Source of the DNA: Lewinellaceae bacterium
GTDB lineage: Bacteria; Bacteroidota; Bacteroidia; Chitinophagales; Saprospiraceae
Direction of reading: 5' to 3'
DNA: 64,000 nt
NCBI GenBank assembly: GCA_020636025.1
Contig: JACJYQ010000008.1
Location: 398,988 to 462,987 of the forward strand
Below, piece by piece: positions 43,718 through 51,803 of this stretch; position 1 is the first letter of the stretch; the number at the start of each line of letters is the position of its first letter. The notes under the pieces were generated by a model. It searched no databases. It was not told the origin of the DNA and was given only the letters and a program-made list of their open reading frames with translations. The position numbers and the translations under genes are program-made.

Positions 43718-45790
43718 ATGCACCAAAAGTACCGGATTACATATCTAGAGACGATAAAATTAATAATTGTTTCACTTTTCCTGTTACCAGTTGGGGTTTG
43801 GGCGCAGATTGATGATGATGCTTCGTCAGAACTGCTGGAAAATTTCTTCCGTGATAATGAGTCAGCAACAGAGTCAGATGCTCAATTGTTCCTGGAATAT
43901 CTGGAGCGCTTGCAGGAAAGACCGCTAAATTTAAACACCGCTACACGCGAAGATCTGGAAAACCTCCGCCTGCTAAACGCCGTGCAGATTGAGAATCTCA
44001 TTGCCTACCGCGACCAGTTTGGACCGTTTCTCAGTGCTTTTGAATTGCAAGCTGTCCCTACTTTAGAGATCCAAGACATCCGCAGGATTTTGCCCTTTAC
44101 AAAAATAAGCAGCGAGTTGGACACCCGCAATACCAGGATCATTCGAGGGTTCTCCTCCGGGCAAAATGAATTACAAATGCGCTTTGGATATGCCGTTCCA
44201 CCCAATTACTCCTCCAGCTTTGGACAAAATACCGCCGTAGAAGGACGGCCTTTTGCCTCCGCTATCCGGTATAGACACAACTTTGACAATCGTCTTCGTT
44301 TTGGCTTTACGGCTGAAAGTGATCCGGGTGAAGCAATCTTTGCCAAGAGTAACCCGCAAGGTTTCGACTTTTACAGCGCCCATCTTTTTGCCCAAAATCT
44401 GAACAAAACCATCAAGGCTATCGCCCTGGGTGATTATTCTGCGCGTTTCGGACAAGGTTTACTCTTGCAAACCGGATTCTCTCCTGGGAAATCAGCAGAA
44501 ACTGTTTCCATTGTAAGAGGTGGCAGAAAAATAAATGCTTACGGCGCCTTTGGGGAAACGTTCTTCTTCCGCGGCGCCGCTGCCAGTCTGAATCTGGGTA
44601 AACATGTAGAATTAACGGCGCTGTACTCTCATCGTCGCCGCGATGGAAATGTGCAATATCCCGACTCCACAGATCAGGAAGATGCAGACATCATTTTCAC
44701 CTCTTTACAAAGTTCAGGATATCACCGTACAGCCTCGGAAATAGCCGATGAGAAAGCGCTTACGGAACAGGTAGCGGGATTGTCGGCCAGTTGGCAGGGC
44801 AAAAACGGTCAAATTGGTGTGAATGGTTTGTATATCAGCTATGACAAGCCCTGGAGTCCGAGTCCGGCAGCGTATCGTCAATTTGCTTTTACAGGCAAAA
44901 CACTGACAGGTACCAGCATCGATTATAACTGGCGCTGGCGAAACTTTTTTGTTTTTGGTGAAACAGCCAGAAGTGACAACGGTGCCATAGCGGCAGTAAA
45001 TGGGCTATTGCTTTCTGCTCACAGGAATGTTACGTTGAGTGCCGTACATCGTTCCCTGGCAAAAGATTATCAGTCTATTTACGCGGCTCCTTTTGCGGAA
45101 AGCTCAGGAGGTAACAATGAAAAAGGACTGTATCTGGGCGCTGACATTAGATGGGAGCGTCGCTGGCAGTTTAATTTTTATGCAGATGCCTGGCGCCATC
45201 CCTGGTTGCGTTTCGGGGTAAGCAGCCCTTCAACAGGAAGAGAATTTTTAGCTAAATTACAATGGCAGAAAAGTAAGTCCTTCCTCACTTATCTGCTTTG
45301 GCAGACCGAAACCAAGGAGTCGGACAGCAACCTGGAAGAAACACCTGGTTTGGTGGAGAATCGCCGGGACAGACTCAGACTTCATGTAATCAGCAAGGTA
45401 AACCGGAATATGGAGTTAAGATCCCGCATAGAAGTAACCAGATATCAAATAGGCGATTTAAAAGCATCGCATGGTTATCTGGCCTACCAGGAAGCCGTTG
45501 TAAAAATTCTGGGCTCTCCACTAACCGGATCCATCCGGTACAGCATATTTGATACAAGAGATTATGATACCCGGGTATATACATACGAAAACGACTTGTT
45601 TTCAGCTGTATCCATACCAGCATTCGCCGGCCGCGGAAGCCGATACTACCTTAATCTAAGGTACAAGCCCAGAAAATGGCTCATATTGGAAGCAAGAATG
45701 GAGCAAACCAATACGATCAGGGCGGTAACCAGTACCGGCACTACAGGAAAAAAAAGATTTTGGAAAATTCAGGCGCGCTTTAAATGGTAA
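43718..45790 (+). CDS. Exported helix-hairpin-helix protein with C-terminal beta-barrel-like region
   Basis: A 690-residue protein. Signal peptide in the first ~32 residues (KLIIVSLFLLPVGVWAQ). An acidic segment (~33-60) precedes a ComEA-like helix-hairpin-helix region (~65-125) with LNLNTATREDLENLRLLNAVQIENLIAYRD-type blocks and LSAFELQAVPTL. The remaining ~550 residues have alternating beta-strand character, RYRHNFDNRLRFGFTAESD, YLNLRYKPRKWLILEARM, and end in an aromatic-basic strand (KIQARFKW), as expected of an outer-membrane barrel. HhH units usually bind DNA, so a DNA-related surface function is possible but unproven. The ATG at 43718 is preferred over a TTG at 43640. Confidence 0.75.
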   Translation: MHQKYRITYLETIKLIIVSLFLLPVGVWAQIDDDASSELLENFFRDNESATESDAQLFLEYLERLQERPLNLNTATREDLENLRLLNAVQIENLIAYRDQFGPFLSAFELQAVPTLEIQDIRRILPFTKISSELDTRNTRIIRGFSSGQNELQMRFGYAVPPNYSSSFGQNTAVEGRPFASAIRYRHNFDNRLRFGFTAESDPGEAIFAKSNPQGFDFYSAHLFAQNLNKTIKAIALGDYSARFGQGLLLQTGFSPGKSAETVSIVRGGRKINAYGAFGETFFFRGAAASLNLGKHVELTALYSHRRRDGNVQYPDSTDQEDADIIFTSLQSSGYHRTASEIADEKALTEQVAGLSASWQGKNGQIGVNGLYISYDKPWSPSPAAYRQFAFTGKTLTGTSIDYNWRWRNFFVFGETARSDNGAIAAVNGLLLSAHRNVTLSAVHRSLAKDYQSIYAAPFAESSGGNNEKGLYLGADIRWERRWQFNFYADAWRHPWLRFGVSSPSTGREFLAKLQWQKSKSFLTYLLWQTETKESDSNLEETPGLVENRRDRLRLHVISKVNRNMELRSRIEVTRYQIGDLKASHGYLAYQEAVVKILGSPLTGSIRYSIFDTRDYDTRVYTYENDLFSAVSIPAFAGRGSRYYLNLRYKPRKWLILEARMEQTNTIRAVTSTGTTGKKRFWKIQARFKW

Positions 45791-46039
45791 TCAAACACCA
45801 TTAACTGCTTCAACTGCCACAATCTCTGGAACTTTGCTGCAAATGGCTTCCTGAATACCAGCACGCAAGGTCATGGCCGACATATTGCAGGATTCGCACA
45901 TACCCAACCACTTTATCTTGACGTGCATGTCATCCGTCAACTCTACAAATTCAACATCGCCCCCATCGACCTGCAAGTGTGGTCGAATGCTGCTCAAAGC
46001 ATCTTCAATGCGATCTCGTAAAACTTGTTTTTGGCTCAT
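45791..46039 (-). CDS. NifU C-terminal domain-type Fe-S scaffold protein
   Basis: An 82-residue NifU-like domain protein: ALSSIRPHLQVDGGDVEFVEL, then the cluster-binding CxxC in LGMCESCNMSAMTLRAGIQEAI. Small stand-alone Nfu proteins carry [4Fe-4S] clusters to target enzymes. The Fe-S-rich oxidoreductases in this window are possible clients. Convergent with the HhH-barrel gene, with no gap between the two stop codons. Confidence 0.93.
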   Translation of the reverse strand: MSQKQVLRDRIEDALSSIRPHLQVDGGDVEFVELTDDMHVKIKWLGMCESCNMSAMTLRAGIQEAICSKVPEIVAVEAVNGV

Positions 46040-46173
46040 GAAAAATTTAGTCTGAATAGAAAGGGTAAAGATAGCAAGAGTATCCGGTTGTTTTATTGAT
46101 ACCCGTCATCCTGTTTCAAGAAAGCTACCCTACTTTATTTAAAACCGAACAAGTAAAAGCCTGGTAATGTTGA

Positions 46174-46309
46174 ATGGTTAATGGTTAATGGTTAATGGTT
46201 AATGGTTAATGGTTAATGGTTAATGGTTAATGATGGGCAAATCAACTTTGCAAATTTTATATCCAAACTTCAATATTATTGATCATTAACCATTAATCAT
46301 TAACCATTC
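46174..46309. repeat. Heptamer tandem array with complementary arm
   Basis: Eight exact copies of ATGGTTA occupy 46174-46229. At 46284-46309 the reverse complement TAACCAT occurs in ATTAACCATTAATCATTAACCATT, so the array can pair with a partner arm ~55 bp away. It lies between the NifU-like gene's start side and the CBM48 gene's end; no gene is disrupted. Confidence 0.93.
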
Positions 46310-46315
46310 AAAAAA

Positions 46316-46343
46316 AAGAGCCACCCCAAATGGAGCAGCTCTT
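46316..46343 (-). terminator. Terminator of the CBM48 fusion gene
   Basis: Minus-strand stem AAGAGC / GCTCTT with a U-run of eight following, 32 bp after the stop codon at 46375. Confidence 0.75.
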
Positions 46344-46374
46344 AAAAACAATGGTTTCTCTAAATCTTTAGCTA

Positions 46375-46839
46375 TCAGGCAGTTACAACAGAGTTGAAGG
46401 CGCCAAATGGTGTAGCTTTGTAAGCTTCTGCGTTCCAGGCATTTTCCCATTTTTCTCCATTGATGAGAAAACGGAACTCGTAGCTGCGGCCTTTCTCAAG
46501 CTCGATGGAAGTCTGGAAAGAGCCGTCTTTTTGTTTTTTCAGGCTGGTTCCGTTCTGCCAGTTGTTGAAATCTCCGAGAACTGCAACGGTCTCAGCATTT
46601 TCAACAGCCTCTTTTGGAAGAGAGAAGGTAACTTTTGCAGTACTTGTTTTTTTAGAAACAGCTTTATCGGTAGTAGTTGCTGATTTAGCTGCCGGAGCTG
46701 CCTTTTTTGCAACAGCTTTTTTTGCGGTGCTTTTTGTAGTCTTTGCCTCAGCAACAGGGCTGGCGGTTTTGGCAGCTTTTGCCGTTTTTGCTGGTTGTAC
46801 GGCCTCAACAGTTTTGGCGGTGACTTTTTTAGTTGCCAT
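46375..46839 (-). CDS. Histone-H1-like Lys/Ala tail fused to CBM48 (AMPK-type glycogen-binding) domain
   Basis: A 154-residue protein. Residues ~1-68 are Lys/Ala/Thr-rich (KKAVAKKAAPAAK and similar), like the AlaLys-rich tails of bacterial histone-H1-like proteins. Residues ~69-154 are an isoamylase-N/CBM48 domain: VTFSLPKEAVENAETVAVLG, DFNNWQ, GRSYEFRFLINGEKWENAW. CBM48 binds alpha-glucans; the tail could bind nucleic acid or a polyanion. No catalytic domain and no signal peptide, so cytosolic. Single gene with a good promoter and terminator. Confidence 0.82.
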   Translation of the reverse strand: MATKKVTAKTVEAVQPAKTAKAAKTASPVAEAKTTKSTAKKAVAKKAAPAAKSATTTDKAVSKKTSTAKVTFSLPKEAVENAETVAVLGDFNNWQNGTSLKKQKDGSFQTSIELEKGRSYEFRFLINGEKWENAWNAEAYKATPFGAFNSVVTA

Positions 46840-46905
46840 GAATTCTGTTTACAATTGTAAAGATGAAAAAATCAGGTGTTCGGTTAATTCAGGATAATTT
46901 CGATG

Positions 46906-46936
46906 CAAAAGTAAGTCCTTTCAGGAGAGAAATCAA
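46906..46936 (-). promoter_or_regulatory. Promoter for the CBM48 fusion gene
   Basis: Minus-strand TTG (46936-46934), 20-bp spacer and TACTTTTG (46913-46906), giving a start near 46899 and a ~60-nt leader. Best two-part match to the Bacteroidota consensus in the window. Confidence 0.6.
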
Positions 46937-47129
46937 GAATTTTAAAATTATTATTCTGTTAACAATGTAAAAATTATAAGATTTCAATATTTAATTCTGA
47001 ACGACTAGAAAAATCGCCGTTTTAGAAATGATACTTTTTTGAAGTCAGGGGTTTGTTTGCCAAATATGGTTTTGTAGTTATAAGGCCTGGCCATATTCGG
47101 TATGTTTTGAAAGTTGCATAATTGAAAAC

Positions 47130-47160
47130 GACCAGAGAGCGCATTGCGCTTACCCTGGTC
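47130..47160 (-). terminator. Hairpin terminator after the YebC-family gene
   Basis: Minus-strand stem GACCAGGGT.../...CTGGTC with an inner GCGCAATGCGC palindrome, followed by a short U-run, ~60 bp after the YebC stop codon. Confidence 0.6.
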
Positions 47161-47221
47161 GCCAACAGTATCCTAAACCTGGATGAGTTATTATAAAAAG
47201 TTAGGAACTTTTAAAAATAGA

Positions 47222-47938
47222 TCACTCAGACATGTCCATCGTGTGGTACACGTTTAGCACATCATCATCCTCTTCTAATCTGTCAATTAATTTAATTACT
47301 TGTTCAATATCCGAATCTTCCAATTTCTTCACTGTGGTTGGAATGTATTCAAGCGCTGAACTACTGGTTTCGATTGCCCGATCTTCCAGCGCTTTTTGCA
47401 TGGTGCCGTAATCGGGAAAACTGGTATACAGTACAACTTCATCTTCCTCCCTTTTCATTTCCTCAAGCCCGGCATCAATTAGTTCAAATTCGAGATCGTC
47501 CCAATTCTGTCCTTCATCTTTTATCTTAAAGACGCCTTTACGATTAAACAAGAAGCCTACGCTTCCTGAAGTACCCAATGCTCCGCCACAGCGATCAAAA
47601 TACATGCGGATATTGGCTACTGTCCTGGTAGGATTATCCGTGGCAGTTTCAACAACAATGGCAATACCGGAAGGGCCTTTGCCTTCGTATAAAACTTCCT
47701 GGAAATTCTCGGCATCTTTACCAGAGGCTTTCTTAATAGCATTCTCAACATTCACCTTAGGCATATTGGCTGCCTTGGCATTCTGAATAGCCGAACGCAA
47801 CTGAGCGTTATATTCAGGATTCGGTCCACCCGCCTTTACAGCAATGGCGATCTCACGACCAATCCGGGTAAATGTCTTGGCCATTCCGGCCCAACGCTTC
47901 ATCTTTCTCTCTTTGCGGAATTCAAACGCGCGTCCCAT
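47222..47938 (-). CDS. YebC/PmpR family protein (TACO1-like)
   Basis: A 238-residue YebC-family protein: MGRAFEFRKERKMKRWAGMA, FTRIGREIAIAVKAGGPNPEYN, NVENAIKKASGKDA and EGKGPSGIAIVVE. Members are translation factors or transcriptional regulators; the family name alone does not settle which. No downstream partner such as ruvC is present here. A -7 box lies ~100 bp upstream. Length is normal. Confidence 0.93.
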   Translation of the reverse strand: MGRAFEFRKERKMKRWAGMAKTFTRIGREIAIAVKAGGPNPEYNAQLRSAIQNAKAANMPKVNVENAIKKASGKDAENFQEVLYEGKGPSGIAIVVETATDNPTRTVANIRMYFDRCGGALGTSGSVGFLFNRKGVFKIKDEGQNWDDLEFELIDAGLEEMKREEDEVVLYTSFPDYGTMQKALEDRAIETSSSALEYIPTTVKKLEDSDIEQVIKLIDRLEEDDDVLNVYHTMDMSE

Positions 47939-48034
47939 ATTATGTTGATTTAATTTTGTTTACTGATCTGATAATTCAGTGTTGTCCTTTGGTATACTAA
48001 GTGCCATGACAACTCCGGATTCATAAAAACGCCG

Positions 48035-48042
48035 CAAAAGTA
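48035..48042 (-). promoter_or_regulatory. -7 box for the YebC-family gene
   Basis: TACTTTTG on the minus strand, 97 bp upstream of the ATG; a TTTG lies 15 bp further upstream, shorter than the usual spacing. Confidence 0.4.
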
Positions 48043-48190
48043 CTTGTTCAATGGCAACAAAAAAACTTCCGGGAGCAGATACTTTAGGAATTAGTAAACA
48101 AAACAAACCAAAAAAAACCTGCAATTTTGCACCTGTCTTGACACCTCCCCAAGATCACATATTCAATCCATTTTCTAAACTTGAATTCTC

Positions 48191-48787
48191 ATGAGATTTC
48201 GTCATTTACTATTATTAGTGTTGTTTTCAGGCCTTTTTGTAGCCAATACTTCTGCACAAACAAAAAACAATGAGCAGGACGTAACCGTGTTTGAATCCGT
48301 CCTTAAAACTGCCGATTGGGCCAATTTCAAATACCAGGAAGAATTGGAAAAGGCAAAAAGAAACGACATGGAATCCATTTACAGACTGCTGGACTTTAGC
48401 GGCACTGTTGATGGGAAAGAGGCAATTGAGCACAGCGTAACCCTCTTGGAGTTGATGGCTGGCCGTGATGCCCATTATGCAGGCGGCATTTTGAAAACCA
48501 GCCCAAAACTCAAAGCTGTTTTACTGGAACGCTTTGCGCTTGCCCAAGGCAAAACCCAAAAAGAAGAACTGCGCAAACCAATTTCTGAATGGGCGCCGCT
48601 ATCATGGGGTGTTTTGCATGGAAAAGAATATATGCCCCCTCTTACTGAGGAACAAGCACGTGTTCTTGGCCAGTTAAAAATGGAAAAGGACAACATGCCT
48701 AAACACAAACCTGGCACAGCACCTGCTGAAAATACTGATGCACAACCTTCCAAAACTGGTACCGGGCATTCAGACAAAGACAATTAA
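48191..48787 (+). CDS. Exported protein of unknown function
   Basis: A 198-residue protein with a signal peptide (~1-22, ending ANTSAQ). The mature part is mostly helical (FKYQEELEKAKRNDMESIYRLL, GKEAIEHSVTLLELMAGRD) and ends in a polar Pro/Thr/Lys tail (KHKPGTAPAENTDAQPSK). No family recognised. It lies 120 bp before the cobalamin adenosyltransferase gene, same strand, possibly independent. Confidence 0.65.
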   Translation: MRFRHLLLLVLFSGLFVANTSAQTKNNEQDVTVFESVLKTADWANFKYQEELEKAKRNDMESIYRLLDFSGTVDGKEAIEHSVTLLELMAGRDAHYAGGILKTSPKLKAVLLERFALAQGKTQKEELRKPISEWAPLSWGVLHGKEYMPPLTEEQARVLGQLKMEKDNMPKHKPGTAPAENTDAQPSKTGTGHSDKDN

Positions 48788-48908
48788 TTAGGCTTTTGAC
48801 AAAGCAAGCATGCCATTCAATTTGACAGGCTCGCTATCTTTATATTGCAGTAAAAGTTGCCAAACGCACACTTTTACCAGTAAATCATCCAAGACAATCT
48901 GAAAAATT

Positions 48909-49466
48909 ATGGCATTTCGCATTTACACTAGAACAGGCGACAAAGGAGAAACTGCCTTGTTTGGCGGTCGAAGAGTACCTAAAAGCCATTTGCGCGTAGA
49001 TGCATACGGTACCATTGATGAGCTAAATGCTTTCACCGGTGCTTTTCGAGATTCGGTTCTGGATGCTGATTTGAAAGAAAAGCTTGGTGTCGTGCAGCAT
49101 CGTTTGTTTTCGATTGGAGCCCACCTGGCAACCGACCCTGCGAAAAACAATTCGGACGCTGATATATTTAAGGAGGATGTAGAATGGCTGGAAGCCGACA
49201 TGGACAGTATGGAAAAGGTTTTGCCACCTCTTCGACATTTTATCCTGCCTGGCGGTCACGATACCGTTTCAAAATGCCATATCTGCCGCACGGTGTGCCG
49301 CCGGGCCGAGCGACTCACAGTAGCTATAGATCAGGCAGGAGAGCCGGTTGAGGAATTGGTATTACAATACCTCAACCGGCTTTCTGACTGGTTTTTTGTT
49401 CTTTCCAGAAAACTGGCCAAAGATCTACATGCAGAGGAAGTTATCTGGAGAAAGAGAAATTCTTAA
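48909..49466 (+). CDS. pduO: Cob(I)alamin adenosyltransferase, PduO type
   Basis: A 185-residue trimeric-type adenosyltransferase with the N-terminal ATP motif IYTRTGDKGETALFGG (residues 4-19), AYGTIDELNAFTG, FILPGGHDTVSKCHICRTVCRRAER and the C-terminal YLNRLSDWFFVLSRKLA. It makes adenosylcobalamin from cobalamin and ATP for B12-dependent mutases. No B12 synthesis gene or riboswitch-like leader was seen nearby. Convergent with the DUF2306-like gene, with the stop codons adjacent. Confidence 0.93.
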   Translation: MAFRIYTRTGDKGETALFGGRRVPKSHLRVDAYGTIDELNAFTGAFRDSVLDADLKEKLGVVQHRLFSIGAHLATDPAKNNSDADIFKEDVEWLEADMDSMEKVLPPLRHFILPGGHDTVSKCHICRTVCRRAERLTVAIDQAGEPVEELVLQYLNRLSDWFFVLSRKLAKDLHAEEVIWRKRNS

Positions 49467-50171
49467 TTATTTTACTTCTGCTCGCAATTCTTCGGAAGGC
49501 CTGGAGGATACACGCTTCATTCCTTGTAATTTCCTGGCAAAATAAAACTGTAAAGGCAACAACAGCATGGTTGGGCCGAACCATTGTGCCCACCAGGGAA
49601 GGAAGTGTGCTGCATTTACCGTAAAAGCTGTAGTTGAGGCGATAAATGCTCCTAACATTGTCTGCGTGTGCAACTTCATCCAGTCAATTTTATCCAGCAG
49701 CTGAGGCTTGCTGAATACCCGGTAGTTCAATTTGACATCCAATAAGGTTGTGAAGCCAAACACGCCAAAAAGTATTGGCAAGGCAATCATCGTACCCAGC
49801 GCGAAATGTCTGGCAGACATGATGATCATGGCTATACCTGTAAAGGCAAGCAATACAGTATAAAACCAGTCGAATCGACTAACCGGGGCTCCTTTCATGA
49901 TAAAAATGCTCCTTAAACCTCTTAGGATTCCACAAAGCACGAGCATCGACAATCCAAATAAAAACTGAAAAAAGACAACCTCAGGTCTTTTCAGAAATCC
50001 TATGATGGATGAAACCACCACGATCATCATGGCGTAGAAAAATAACTTTCCAGCCATGCGGTGTTTTTTGGGGTCCTTGAAATTATAGAATATAGCGATT
50101 GGGCCTGATATAAGCGTTGAAACGCCAGCTACGATGTGAATAAGCAGTGAGATTTTTCCTAAGAGTTCCAT
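49467..50171 (-). CDS. DUF2306-like polytopic membrane protein
   Basis: A 234-residue membrane protein with ~7 helices. The N-terminal ISLLIHIVAGVSTLISGPIAIF and KKHRMAGKLFFYAM resemble the DUF2306 family of small heme-like or unknown integral membrane proteins with conserved His residues (His in LIHIVAG, KKHR, LHTQTM). Function unknown. The ATG at 50171 starts at the family N-terminus; an upstream frame start at 50267 is less likely. Confidence 0.7.
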   Translation of the reverse strand: MELLGKISLLIHIVAGVSTLISGPIAIFYNFKDPKKHRMAGKLFFYAMMIVVVSSIIGFLKRPEVVFFQFLFGLSMLVLCGILRGLRSIFIMKGAPVSRFDWFYTVLLAFTGIAMIIMSARHFALGTMIALPILFGVFGFTTLLDVKLNYRVFSKPQLLDKIDWMKLHTQTMLGAFIASTTAFTVNAAHFLPWWAQWFGPTMLLLPLQFYFARKLQGMKRVSSRPSEELRAEVK

Positions 50172-50360
50172 GTGAATTAATTTTTGTTTCCACAAAAGAA
50201 CCCTGTGAGAGAAAACGCTGCAAATAAGAGGGGTAAACGGAGAAGCCTTGTGGCTAATAGCAAACATGCAGGGGTGAATGGCAGGATTCGGGGTGAACGG
50301 GAACCCTTTTAATTACCTGGATTGCTACGTTTTGTGACTTCTTAAACTATGGAATTGTGG

Positions 50361-50915
50361 TCAGGAAGACTTTTTCTGGTCATATAAAGTAACCGAATCT
50401 TCATTGTGTGTTTCCTGCCAGCGAACCTTAACATAAGCCTCGTTTAGCGCATCTACACTGATACCGATGTAGTCGGGCTGTACTGGAAGCTGGCGGTTAA
50501 ACCTTCTGTCGACCAATACCAACAGCTCTACCGCGCTTGGCCTGCCATAGTGCTGTAGTGCCGCCAGTGCTGCCGAAATGGTGCGACCTGTATACAACAC
50601 ATCGTCAATGAGCAGAACCTTTTTATTGGCCACTACAAAATCGATCTCATTAGGGTGAGCGGTAAGCGGATCCTCCGTCATCCGGAAATCGTCGCGGTAG
50701 AAAGTAATATCCAGCTTGCCGTACTCTATCTTTTTGTTGCCAAGCAATTGCTGCAACCGCCGATGTACCCTTTCCGACAGTAAACTGCCACGAGGCTGAA
50801 TACCTATGATACAGGCATTGGAGAAATCACCCCAATCTTCCAGCAATTGGTGACACAAGCGCTCTATTACCAGCGCCAGACGTTCATTATTGAGTAATAC
50901 TTTACCTGATTCCAT
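50361..50915 (-). CDS. pyrR: PyrR bifunctional regulator / uracil phosphoribosyltransferase
   Basis: A 184-residue type I phosphoribosyltransferase-fold protein. ACIIGIQPRGSLLSERV is the N-terminal PRTase loop and VLLIDDVLYTGRTISAAL the PRPP-binding motif; VELLVLVDRRFNRQLPVQPDYIG is PyrR-specific. In Firmicutes it controls pyr operons by attenuation; in Bacteroidota its RNA target is less certain. The ATG at 50915 is chosen because TACATTTG (50930-50923) would start transcription at ~50916, which would make the mRNA almost leaderless. No pyr gene is adjacent. Confidence 0.9.
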   Translation of the reverse strand: MESGKVLLNNERLALVIERLCHQLLEDWGDFSNACIIGIQPRGSLLSERVHRRLQQLLGNKKIEYGKLDITFYRDDFRMTEDPLTAHPNEIDFVVANKKVLLIDDVLYTGRTISAALAALQHYGRPSAVELLVLVDRRFNRQLPVQPDYIGISVDALNEAYVKVRWQETHNEDSVTLYDQKKSS

Positions 50916-50922
50916 CCTGAGG

Positions 50923-50930
50923 CAAATGTA
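50923..50930 (-). promoter_or_regulatory. -7 box for pyrR
   Basis: TACATTTG on the minus strand, 8 bp before the chosen ATG; no clear -33 element. If real, pyrR is transcribed separately from the upstream gene and starts almost at the ATG. Confidence 0.35.
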
Positions 50931-50946
50931 CAATTTTAGCTATATC

Positions 50947-51513
50947 TTAATGAGACCAGTTTCGAGGCAATTGCAGGTCTTCAGCAATGGCTGCTGTTGG
51001 CGGAAAAGCCCAAATATATTGAAGCAACTCCTGCAAATCCTGCCTGAATTCAATAAAATAATCTTCATGCAGCTTTTCAGCCTTTGCCATCACAGCTTTT
51101 GTTCTTTGTACAAGATAGGGCGCCAGGGTATCGCTCCTTCGTTCAGGAAAAGATGACAGCATCTTATGGTGAATTCGCAGACCCTCGGCAAGCATATAAA
51201 AAACCAGGCTGACTTCCCCCAGCTTATCTTTGGTTGCATGAACATGTTCGGTAATTCTGGCATTCCAGTGGCGATAAAAAACCAACAACAGGCCAGGTGT
51301 AGCATGATCTACAGCCAGTTTAAAAAGGTCATCGTGAATGTCTTTTTTCAACCTGGACACACGTTCATCTATGGTTGAACCGCCCTCAATCAACTCGAAA
51401 ACCAGGCGTCTAACCAGTTTTCTGTCCTTCGCTACCAAACGCAGCAACAATTTATCTTTCTCTTTCACCGGCATTTTGACAATGGCCGCTTTTAGTTGAT
51501 CATCCAGTTTCAT
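50947..51513 (-). CDS. Conserved helical protein of unknown function
   Basis: A 188-residue soluble, mostly alpha-helical protein with no recognised family. Basic N-terminal half (MPVKEKDKLLLRLVAKDRKL, VSRLKKDIHDDL), then a helical core with GLLLVFYRHWNARITEHVHATKD and FYMLAEGLRIHH, ending FPPTAAIAEDLQLPRNW. The absence of signal and TM segments suggests a cytosolic role. It is 31 bp upstream of pyrR on the same strand, so partial cotranscription is possible. Confidence 0.65.
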   Translation of the reverse strand: MKLDDQLKAAIVKMPVKEKDKLLLRLVAKDRKLVRRLVFELIEGGSTIDERVSRLKKDIHDDLFKLAVDHATPGLLLVFYRHWNARITEHVHATKDKLGEVSLVFYMLAEGLRIHHKMLSSFPERRSDTLAPYLVQRTKAVMAKAEKLHEDYFIEFRQDLQELLQYIWAFPPTAAIAEDLQLPRNWSH

Positions 51514-51583
51514 AGTGATAGTCAGGTTTAATTTTTCGGGTCAATTCTAATGAGAATTCACTTAGCAAGGTGTGTTTATTTCG

Positions 51584-51625
51584 CACAGATGTGATGCAGA
51601 TTGGTTTTATCAGATTTTCACAGAT
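51584..51625. repeat. Decayed copy of the CACAGAT dyad
   Basis: CACAGAT at 51584-51590 and CAGATTTTCACAGAT at 51611-51625 lie in a spacer; the second 15-mer is identical to 19620-19634. The long symmetric arm is not preserved here, so it looks like a degraded copy. Confidence 0.6.
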
Positions 51626-51803
51626 AAACCAACACTGCGCATTGAGAATGGTAAAGATATATGCATAAATCTGCGGAGAAGCAATTTCGCTAACAATATC
51701 CAATTGCCCAATTTATGGTATGCTTAGGTTCGAATCAATCACTCAATTGCCCAAATCTCCGTAAACTTGCCCTGCTCACCGAATAACATATTTTCACATC
51801 GAC

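Noticed and set aside
46174..46229. Direct repeats that might be a CRISPR array
   Set aside because: The unit is only 7 bp with no spacers and no cas genes nearby; it is a simple tandem array.
51727..51740. GGTTCGAATC, the T-loop-like signature of a tRNA
   Set aside because: No pairing T-stem, anticodon arm or acceptor stem surrounds it; the flanks do not fold as a cloverleaf.
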